This document shows, in pieces, positions 1 to 5,455 of a stretch of DNA of 6,246 nt (its first letter is position 1; each line of letters opens with the position of its first letter). The notes beneath the pieces are model-generated. The model searched no databases. It saw only the letters and a program-made list of their open reading frames with translations, and was not told the origin of the DNA. The translations under genes and the position numbers were made by a program. This stretch comes from Alphaproteobacteria bacterium. Its GTDB lineage: Bacteria; Pseudomonadota; Alphaproteobacteria; UBA8366. The stretch lies in contig JABJCS010000456.1 of assembly GCA_018665505.1 (NCBI GenBank), positions 1-6,246 on the forward strand, in the 5' to 3' direction.

Positions 1-123
1 AACGGTGTTCCAAAGGCCCATTTCGGCCTATTCTTAAAGGAGTGCGAGTGGCGTTTTAACAACAGTGACCCATCAGCCCAATTATCGCAGCTAAGGCAAT
101 GGGTTAGAACAAATATGGGCTAG
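1..123 (+). CDS. IS1595/ISXO2-family transposase, C-terminal end (5' part outside window)
   Basis: Frame 1 is open from the left edge to a TAG at 121-123 and encodes 40 residues. They include the block HFGLFLKECEWRFN (visible residues 7-20) followed by QLSQLRQW. This is how the C-terminus of IS1595-family (ISXO2-like, DDE-type) transposases usually reads: an LKECE-[WF]-RFN motif and then a short helix. The catalytic D, N/D and E/H residues would lie upstream of the window, so whether the element is intact cannot be judged. The tail itself has no frameshift or premature stop. An apparent terminal inverted repeat begins directly at the stop codon, which fits the compact layout of these elements. 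The family call rests on motif recognition over 40 residues and is good but not certain. Confidence 0.78.
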   Translation, partial: NGVPKAHFGLFLKECEWRFNNSDPSAQLSQLRQWVRTNMG

Positions 124-141
124 TTATCTGGGACAGCCCCC
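122..141. repeat. Putative right terminal inverted repeat of the IS1595-like element
   Basis: Right after the transposase stop the sequence reads AGTTATCTGGGACAGCCCCC. Read inward from the outer end it is GGGGGCTGTCCCAGATAACT. From memory, IS1595-family ends start with a run of G and often carry a GTCCC-type block, which this fits. The element would end at 140 or 141. The next eight bases (about 141-149, TTAATAAA-like) are A+T rich and could be one copy of the 8-bp target duplication typical of the family. The left end is outside the window, so neither the repeat pairing nor the duplication can be confirmed here. Confidence 0.6.
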
Positions 142-162
142 TTAATAAATTGCGAAAAATAA

Positions 163-168
163 AGAGGA
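163..168 (+). promoter_or_regulatory. Ribosome binding site supporting the GTG start at 176
   Basis: AGAGGA lies seven bases upstream of GTG at 176. It is the only good Shine-Dalgarno-like sequence near the 5' end of the TPR gene. The preceding bases 142-162 are A+T rich and belong to the insertion flank, so the site survived the nearby IS insertion. Confidence 0.6.
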
Positions 169-175
169 CGAGCTT

Positions 176-1456
176 GTGATTAAAGATCGCTACGGAAATG
201 ACCTTTCAACTAATTCGCAAACTGCAGCCGATCTTTATATCGATGCCGTCGATCGCTTTTTGGCGGCCGATAGCGGCGTCGACGCAACATTCCAGCGCGC
301 AATTGATGAGGATGAAAATTTCGCGTTAGCGCATTTGGCCCTCGCCCGATCCCACCAGATGCGCGGCGACCGTGAACGAATCGGCCCCTCTCTACAAAAG
401 GCTCGGGACGCGGCAACCGGTGTGACACCGCGCGAAGCTGCGCAGATAGACGCTATCGGTAGACTGCTCGACGGGCAGGCCGGACCGGCTTACGAATTGA
501 TACGTGCGCATCTGATGGAATACCCGCGCGATGTCATAATGGCGCAAACCTGCATGGGCGTCTTCGGCCTCATCGGCTTCAGCGGTTTGCCGGGCCGGGA
601 ATTCGAGCAATTGGCCTTCACAATATCTCTCGCGCCACATTACGGTGACGATTGGTGGTTCCTGAGCCAACACGCCTTCGCGCAAATCGAAGCCGGGCAG
701 ACGGCGCGGGCGGAAACTGCCATCGAACAATCCTTGAGCATCAATCCCCGAAGCGCCCAGGGCGCTCATATCCGCGCCCACCTGTATTACGAAAACGGCG
801 AACCCGCCGCCGGGTTCGACTATCTCGCCGATTGGCGGCGGGAGTATCCAAGAGACGGACTTCTCCACTGTCATGTCGCCTGGCATGTTGCCCTTTGGGC
901 GCTTGAGCGACGGGATGAGGAAATGATGTGGCAGATCATCGATACCGACATCAAGCCCGGAGCCGGCATCAGCCCGCCCCTCAATGTGGTGACGGACACA
1001 ACGGCGATTTTATTCCGGGCCGCCATGGCCGGTATCGACGTCGCGCTTGAGCGATGGCAAACAGTCAGCGACTTTGCCTTGGCGCACTTCCCGGAGCTCG
1101 GTTTGGCGTTCGCCGATGTGCATGCCGCCCTGGCACACGCCCTGGCCGGAAACCGCGATGCGGTCGCCAAGATCATCGCCGACGCCAAAGGGCCCGCAGG
1201 CGAACTCGTCAGTACCATTGCGCGGGGGTTCCAAGCCATGGCATCGGAGCACTGGGCCGACGCCAACGATCACCTTACATCAGCGATGGCCGACCATGCC
1301 AGAATCGGCGGCAGCCGCGCACAACGCGATCTTATCGAGTTCGCCTTGGCGTGGACATTGTTGCAGTTCAACCGGAAGGATCAGGCACAGGCCGTAATCG
1401 CGATGCATCGTCCCTCGACGACTCCGCAAAACGCGGTCGCCGGTTTGTACGATTAG
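176..1456 (+). CDS. Tetratricopeptide repeat protein, TTC38-like
   Basis: A 426-residue soluble protein with no signal peptide or membrane segment. It opens with DRYGNDLSTNSQTAADLYIDAVDRFLA, the D-x-x-G-x-x-x-[ST] start seen in bacterial relatives of tetratricopeptide repeat protein 38. Helical repeat pairs can be followed at about residues 37-64 (an AIDEDENFALAHLALA unit), 157-190 (HAFAQIEAGQTARAETAIEQSLSINP), 194-228, 310-337 and 343-371. The HCHVAWHVALWALE segment at 231-244 matches the His/Trp-rich H-x-x-W-H region of the TTC38 family. TPR superhelices usually bind proteins, so an adaptor or assembly role is inferred; no catalytic function can be claimed. It lies upstream of an FdrA-type operon on the same strand with a 64-base gap and no convincing terminator, so cotranscription is likely. 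A GTG start is chosen for its ribosome binding site and for the family-like N-terminus directly after it. Confidence 0.85.
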   Translation: MIKDRYGNDLSTNSQTAADLYIDAVDRFLAADSGVDATFQRAIDEDENFALAHLALARSHQMRGDRERIGPSLQKARDAATGVTPREAAQIDAIGRLLDGQAGPAYELIRAHLMEYPRDVIMAQTCMGVFGLIGFSGLPGREFEQLAFTISLAPHYGDDWWFLSQHAFAQIEAGQTARAETAIEQSLSINPRSAQGAHIRAHLYYENGEPAAGFDYLADWRREYPRDGLLHCHVAWHVALWALERRDEEMMWQIIDTDIKPGAGISPPLNVVTDTTAILFRAAMAGIDVALERWQTVSDFALAHFPELGLAFADVHAALAHALAGNRDAVAKIIADAKGPAGELVSTIARGFQAMASEHWADANDHLTSAMADHARIGGSRAQRDLIEFALAWTLLQFNRKDQAQAVIAMHRPSTTPQNAVAGLYD

Positions 1457-1509
1457 GGTGTCTTTCCCTGCCCGTTCAGACTGGTTAGCCTGCGACACCA
1501 CCGACCTTT

Positions 1510-1515
1510 GGAGAG
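1510..1515 (+). promoter_or_regulatory. Ribosome binding site fixing the start of the small FdrA-domain gene
   Basis: GGAGAG sits five bases before ATG at 1521. The alternative upstream GTG at 1458 would begin two bases after the TPR stop codon with no Shine-Dalgarno sequence. It would add 21 residues that look like non-coding translation (MSFPARSDWLACDTTDLWRV). The shorter 59-residue product is therefore preferred. Confidence 0.65.
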
Positions 1516-1520
1516 TTTTC

Positions 1521-1700
1521 ATGAACCAGGACGACCCCACCAATCTGCTTTCCGGCCCACCCAAGGTCGTGAATATCGGCCTCGATGGTTTCGCCAGTGA
1601 GTTAGAAGCGCAAGGTGTATCGGTCGTCCATGTCGACTGGGCGCCACCGGCCGGCGGTAATCCGGAATTAGCCGCGCTCCTCTCGAAGCTCGGGTCCTAA
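1521..1700 (+). CDS. Small stand-alone FdrA-domain protein (detached FdrA C-terminal module)
   Basis: A 59-residue protein. Its core reads PPKVVNIGLDGFASELEAQG (residues 13-32) and then VVHVDWAPPAGG (35-46), ending in a short helix ELAALLSKLG. From memory, this VN[IV]GL-x-x-F ... V-x-VDW-x-PPAGG segment is the extreme C-terminal module of many full-length FdrA proteins, and stand-alone versions are annotated 'FdrA domain protein'. Here it is a separate gene 16 bases upstream of the DUF1116 gene, while the FdrA in this operon ends without it. It is probably a small subunit that completes the FdrA/DUF1116 complex in trans; that role is inferred from position and motif. The strong motif match and good ribosome binding site argue that it is real despite its size. 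It has no signal or membrane segment. Confidence 0.82.
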   Translation: MNQDDPTNLLSGPPKVVNIGLDGFASELEAQGVSVVHVDWAPPAGGNPELAALLSKLGS

Positions 1701-1701
1701 C

Positions 1702-1706
1702 GGAGG
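1702..1706 (+). promoter_or_regulatory. Strong ribosome binding site of the DUF1116 gene
   Basis: A full GGAGG lies ten bases upstream of ATG at 1717, starting one base after the stop codon of the small FdrA-domain gene. It fixes the DUF1116 start and suggests high expression of this subunit. Confidence 0.7.
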
Positions 1707-1716
1707 ATCAGGGCCG

Positions 1717-2967
1717 ATGGAAAAAATTGAAGCCGCTAACCAACAAGCACTTGAGCGCATGCTCTCCGGGACACCGGTATTGATTGACGTCGTACCGGCG
1801 CACGAAGCCATTCCCGAACTCCGGGACAAGATGATCCTGCATGCGGGCCCGCCCATCGGCTGGGAGCGTATGTGTGGCCCTATGCGCGGCGCCATCGCGG
1901 GGATTGCGGTTTTCGAGGGTTGGGCGACGGATCTGGCGGAGGCCGAACGTATGGCCGGAGACGGCGCGTTCGACTTTCATCCCAACCATCATTTCAATGC
2001 CGTCGGCCCGATGACCGGGATGACAACACTCAACCAACCGATGCTGGTGGTCGAGAACCGAACATACGGAAACAAGGCCTATTGCGCCGTCAACGAGGGC
2101 CTCGGCAAGGTCATGCGGTTCGGCGGCAACGACGCAGAAGTACTGGATCGGTTACGCTGGCTGCGCGACGCTTTCGGGCCCGTGCTGGGCGGAGCACTCC
2201 GTCATATGGGAGGCTTGCCACTAAAGGATATTGTCGCGCGCGGACTTTCCATGGGCGATGAGATGCATCAGCGCAATGTCGGTTGTTCCAGTCTGCTGTT
2301 ACGCGCCATAGCACCCGCTCTGGCGGAGACCGTCTCCGACAGCGCCGCCCTCTCGAAGGCGCTCGCGTTCATGGGTGGAAACGATCAGTTTTTCCTGAAT
2401 ATCGCGATGGTCATGGGCAAGGCGATCATGGACCCGGTTCGCGATATCGAAGGGTCGAGCGTGGTCACCGCGATGAGCCGCAACGGTACCGACTTCGGCA
2501 TCCTGGTCAGCGGGACCGGCGACGAATGGTTCACGGCGCCGGTGGAAATGCCGGAGGGACTCTACTTTCCGGGCTTCACTGCCGATGACGCCAATCCAGA
2601 TATGGGGGATTCGACAATTGTCGAGACCATCGGCCTCGGCGGATTTGCCATGGCAGCCGCCCCCGCCGTCGCCGGGTTCGTCGGCGCTGGGGCCGCCTCG
2701 GAAGCCGCGCTTACAACCCGCGCCATGGCCGAAATTACATTGGCCGAGAATCCGGAATGGACCATTCCCGCACTCGACTACCAAGGGGTGCCGACAGGCA
2801 TTGATATCCGTCTGGTGATCGAGACCGGCATCGTCCCCACGATTAACACCGGCATTGCCCATAAGAAGCCAGGCGTCGGTCAGGTCGGCGCCGGAGTGGT
2901 AAAAGCGCCGATGGCATGTTTCGAGCAGGCGCTTTACGCCTTGGCCGACCGATTGGGAGTCTCATGA
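1717..2967 (+). CDS. DUF1116 protein, YlbE/AllG-type carbamoyltransferase subunit
   Basis: A 416-residue cytoplasmic protein, close to the roughly 420 residues of E. coli YlbE as I recall it. It carries the DUF1116 signature blocks in order: LHAGPPIGWERMCGPMRGA with FEGWA (residues 41-70), FDFHPNHHFNAVGPMTGM (85-102), VSGTGDEWFTAPVEMPEGLYFPGF (264-287), GDSTIVETIGLGGFAMAAAPAV (297-318), and the C-terminal GIDIRLVIETGIVPTINTGIAHKKPGVGQVGAG (361-393). Family proteins neighbour FdrA and DUF2877. In E. coli the trio has been assigned as oxamate carbamoyltransferase (AllFGH), so this is most likely one subunit of such an enzyme, acting on oxalurate or a related carbamoyl compound. The exact substrate is not readable from sequence. 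Its stop overlaps the FdrA start (ATGA), implying translational coupling. Which residues bind carbamoyl or phosphate is not known to me. Confidence 0.93.
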   Translation: MEKIEAANQQALERMLSGTPVLIDVVPAHEAIPELRDKMILHAGPPIGWERMCGPMRGAIAGIAVFEGWATDLAEAERMAGDGAFDFHPNHHFNAVGPMTGMTTLNQPMLVVENRTYGNKAYCAVNEGLGKVMRFGGNDAEVLDRLRWLRDAFGPVLGGALRHMGGLPLKDIVARGLSMGDEMHQRNVGCSSLLLRAIAPALAETVSDSAALSKALAFMGGNDQFFLNIAMVMGKAIMDPVRDIEGSSVVTAMSRNGTDFGILVSGTGDEWFTAPVEMPEGLYFPGFTADDANPDMGDSTIVETIGLGGFAMAAAPAVAGFVGAGAASEAALTTRAMAEITLAENPEWTIPALDYQGVPTGIDIRLVIETGIVPTINTGIAHKKPGVGQVGAGVVKAPMACFEQALYALADRLGVS

Positions 2968-4457
2968 GCACAATCGTCAATGACCTGCGGCGAGGATTCT
3001 TCCTCGATTCGGTCGCCCTCATGCGTATTTCGCGAAACGTCGCCGCGCTGCCGGGCGTGGAAGAAGCCGCGCTGATGATGGGCACACCCGCGAACAAGGT
3101 CATCATGTCAGATGCTGGATTGATGGCGACGGAGGGGGAGGCCGCTACTGGCGGCGACCTCATCCTCGGCATTCGCGCCACCAATGCATCCACCGCGGCC
3201 GACGCTCTTTCCGCAGCCACCGAACTCCTCACCGCACCCAAGAGAACTGGCGACAGCGCGTCCGTCTGGCATCCCCGGTCCGTTCGCGCCGCGGTCACCG
3301 CGCACCCGGAGAGCAACTTGGCGATGATTTCCGTTCCTGGCGATTTTGCCGCCGCGGAGGCGCGCAAATCGCTCCGCCGTGGCCTCAACGTTATGATTTT
3401 CAGCGATAACGTGACGATCGAAGACGAACTCTCGCTCAAACAAGAAGCCAAGGAACGCGGCTTACTCGTCATGGGCCCCGATTGCGGTACGGCAATCATT
3501 GGCGGCGTGCCTCTGGCCTTCGCCAATGTGGTCGCACGCGGTGATATCGGAATCATCGGGGCTTCCGGCACTGGCTTGCAGGAAGTGTCCTGTCTCATCT
3601 CGCAGTTCGGCGGCGGCGTGTCGCACGCCATCGGCGTCGGCGGGCGCGATCTCAGCGAGGCAATCGGCGGCATCACGTCGCTCATGGCCATCGACGCCCT
3701 GGAGACCGACCCAGACACCCGCCACATCGTCATCATCTCGAAGCCACCGGCTTCCAGCGTTGTCGCGAAACTCTCGACACGGATCGCGAAGAGTTCGAAG
3801 TCATTCACACTCTGCCTGATCGGCGGCGATTCAATTGACCTTCCGAAGAATGCAACGCAAGTCGCCACACTGAAGGAAGCCGCTGTAAGCGCCGCGTCCG
3901 GGAACAGCCTCTCCGACAGGGACGTTGTCGCGAGTGCCAAACCACTGCCGGCCGGTCGCGCTCTGGTGAAAGGCCTGTTCTGCGGCGGTACTCTCGCGGC
4001 CGAGGCGCAAGTGGTGTTTCGCGCTGCCGGTGTAAGCATCGTCTCGAACGCGCCCTTACCCGGCGTGGCGCCCCTCAGCGATGACACCCAAGGTCACACG
4101 ATGATCGATCTCGGCGCCGACGAGTTCACACGCGGACGTCCGCATCCAATGATCGATCCGACGGTCCGCGACGATGTCCTTACGAAGGCTTTAGTGGAAC
4201 CGGATACGGGCCTCATATTGCTCGATATTGTACTCGGATACGGCTCTCATGAAGACCCGGCAGGACACGTGGCGCGCTGCCTGGAGGCCACAGAGACCAA
4301 GCCCCCGGTGGTCGTCGCCTCAGTCACCGGTACCGACGACGACCCGCAAAACCGCAAAGCGCAAATTGCCAAACTCGAGGCGGCAGGTGTTCTGGTCGCG
4401 CCCACCAACGCGGATGCGGCGGGACTGGCACTCGCCTGCCTTCGATCCGGCCAATGA
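2964..4457 (+). CDS. fdrA: FdrA/AllF-type acyl-CoA-synthetase-like protein, lacking the usual C-terminal module
   Basis: A 497-residue protein related to the alpha subunit of succinyl-CoA synthetase. The N-terminal part has the FdrA hallmarks GTPANKVIMSDAGL (residues 40-53) and ATGGDLILGIRAT (61-72). A Rossmann CoA-binding-like domain follows, with VMGPDCGTAIIGG (169-181), GIIGASGTGLQEVSCLI (196-212) and HAIGVGGRDLSEAIGG (221-236). The C-terminal domain carries KGLFCGGTLAAEA (336-348), a GHTMIDLGADEFTRGRPHPMIDP stretch (377-399) and LDIVLGYGSHEDPAGH (420-435). The succinyl-CoA synthetase phosphohistidine motif (GHAGA) is not seen, as is usual for FdrA. In E. coli the homologue is a subunit of oxamate carbamoyltransferase. 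The protein stops at about residue 497 without the VNVGL...VDWxPPAGG tail, which is encoded at 1521-1700. The start at 2964 (ATGA overlap, GGGAG at 2955-2959) is preferred to an upstream ATG at 2916 that lies deep inside the DUF1116 gene. Confidence 0.93.
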   Translation: MSTIVNDLRRGFFLDSVALMRISRNVAALPGVEEAALMMGTPANKVIMSDAGLMATEGEAATGGDLILGIRATNASTAADALSAATELLTAPKRTGDSASVWHPRSVRAAVTAHPESNLAMISVPGDFAAAEARKSLRRGLNVMIFSDNVTIEDELSLKQEAKERGLLVMGPDCGTAIIGGVPLAFANVVARGDIGIIGASGTGLQEVSCLISQFGGGVSHAIGVGGRDLSEAIGGITSLMAIDALETDPDTRHIVIISKPPASSVVAKLSTRIAKSSKSFTLCLIGGDSIDLPKNATQVATLKEAAVSAASGNSLSDRDVVASAKPLPAGRALVKGLFCGGTLAAEAQVVFRAAGVSIVSNAPLPGVAPLSDDTQGHTMIDLGADEFTRGRPHPMIDPTVRDDVLTKALVEPDTGLILLDIVLGYGSHEDPAGHVARCLEATETKPPVVVASVTGTDDDPQNRKAQIAKLEAAGVLVAPTNADAAGLALACLRSGQ

Positions 4458-4466
4458 AGCATTGCG

Positions 4467-5378
4467 GTGACACACGGCACTGAAGCTTCATTCGAATACG
4501 TCGTCCGGGAGGTCGGATGCCAGGCGGCACCCCTTCTGAACTGCCATGGAACAGGGTGTGTTTCAGCGCTCTTTGATAGTAGCTTTTATATAGAAATCGA
4601 CGAAGGACTGATGTGTTTGGGCCATGCATCCATGCACACATCTTCACTCAATCTCGTGACGAATATTCCTGCATCGGTGAATTGGCCGGCCAGCGGCATC
4701 CGGATAGGCGACAAAGTCCAGATATCAAATGACCAATTCCGGGTTGGGAACCGGTTTGTCTTCCACACCGGAACGGCAACCCGGTGGTCACCGGCTCCAG
4801 TCCCCGCGACCTGGACAGCGGCAAGCCTGGAGGCGGGCCTCGCAGCGGTATCCGAGGTTGGCGAATGCCTGTCGCCTGACGAGGGTCTTGGCCGGTTCGT
4901 TCAAATGCCGCGCCCTCAATTCGACAACCGCTCAATTTGCGCTTACGCGGCAGCACCAATTGATGATCTCAGCCATTGGCTGTTGGATATGCGTCCCGAC
5001 CCGGATTGGCCCAGCCGGCTATTGGGCTTAGGCCCCGGATTGACGCCCTCCGGTGACGATTTTATTGGCGGCATGATGATTGCCTTTCATGGCATAGGAG
5101 ACGGTAGGATCGCCAAAAATATATGGCGCGTCGCGGCGCCGCATGCGGTCACCGCGACAAATGCCGTCTCTCGCGCCCATTTACAATCCGCCGCCGAAGG
5201 ATACGGCTCCGCCGCCCTGCATGAGGCACTCTCAGCTATCCTATGTGGACGCGGGGAAGACATTCGATCCGCCATAGAACGCGCGGTGGCCATCGGTCAC
5301 ACCTCCGGCTGGGACGCCTTGGCAGGCGCTGTGACCGCCGTACGCATGCGAAGCGCGATTAAAGGCGAAACGCGGTAG
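4467..5378 (+). CDS. DUF2877 protein, YlbF/AllH-type carbamoyltransferase subunit
   Basis: A 303-residue cytoplasmic protein. It is identified by the DUF2877 signature LLGLGPGLTPSGDDFIGGMM (residues 185-204), the following VTATNAVSRAHLQSAAEGYGS segment (228-248) and the C-terminal GHTSGWDALAGA (277-288). The N-terminal half is more variable and includes VFHTGTATRWSPAPVP (98-113), probably a beta-rich part. It is the third partner of FdrA and DUF1116 (ylbF beside fdrA-ylbE in E. coli, where the three form oxamate carbamoyltransferase), so it is probably the third subunit. The start is a GTG nine bases after the FdrA stop with only a weak GAAG at 4456-4459. An ATG at 4454 overlapping the FdrA stop opens a frame that ends after nine codons. 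Translation therefore probably relies on ribosomes finishing FdrA. A few N-terminal residues could differ if another start is used. Confidence 0.9.
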   Translation: MTHGTEASFEYVVREVGCQAAPLLNCHGTGCVSALFDSSFYIEIDEGLMCLGHASMHTSSLNLVTNIPASVNWPASGIRIGDKVQISNDQFRVGNRFVFHTGTATRWSPAPVPATWTAASLEAGLAAVSEVGECLSPDEGLGRFVQMPRPQFDNRSICAYAAAPIDDLSHWLLDMRPDPDWPSRLLGLGPGLTPSGDDFIGGMMIAFHGIGDGRIAKNIWRVAAPHAVTATNAVSRAHLQSAAEGYGSAALHEALSAILCGRGEDIRSAIERAVAIGHTSGWDALAGAVTAVRMRSAIKGETR

Positions 5379-5455
5379 CTACCCCACCGCTCAAGCGAAT
5401 TTGCGCCGACACTGCTCGAAATTCACAGCCCAGGTTTCAATTTCCGCATTACTTG
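5379..5455. other. Convergent intergenic gap, no clear terminator
   Basis: Seventy-seven bases lie between the stop of the DUF2877 gene and the stop of the minus-strand thiamine-diphosphate enzyme. The only hairpin candidate is a six-base A+T-rich pair, GAATTT (5397-5402) and AAATTC (5419-5424), with a 16-base loop and no T-run. That is too weak to call a terminator. No small gene or RNA is recognised. Confidence 0.5.

Noticed and set aside
124..151. Possible outward promoter at the IS end (TTATCT with TAAATT, 16-base spacing)
   Set aside because: Only three and four of six matches to the -35 and -10 consensus, and the -35 lies in the terminal repeat. This is not enough to call without transcript data.
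1457..1499. Inverted repeat GGTGTC / GACACC between the TPR gene and the small gene
   Set aside because: Only six base pairs with a 31-base loop and no following T-run, so it is not a credible terminator or operator.
2299..2862. A 187-codon open frame on the minus strand opposite the DUF1116 gene
   Set aside because: It is a shadow of the coding frame, rich in Gly, Arg and His, with no domain and no ribosome binding site context.
2843..4087. A 414-codon open frame on the minus strand opposite FdrA
   Set aside because: It is antisense to well-supported DUF1116/FdrA genes. Its translation is low-complexity (rich in Ser, Ala, Arg, Pro) with no recognisable motif, which is typical of shadow frames in GC-rich DNA.
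5397..5424. GAATTT / AAATTC hairpin in the convergent gap
   Set aside because: A six-pair A+T-rich stem with a 16-base loop is too unstable for a terminator, and no U-tract follows in either direction.
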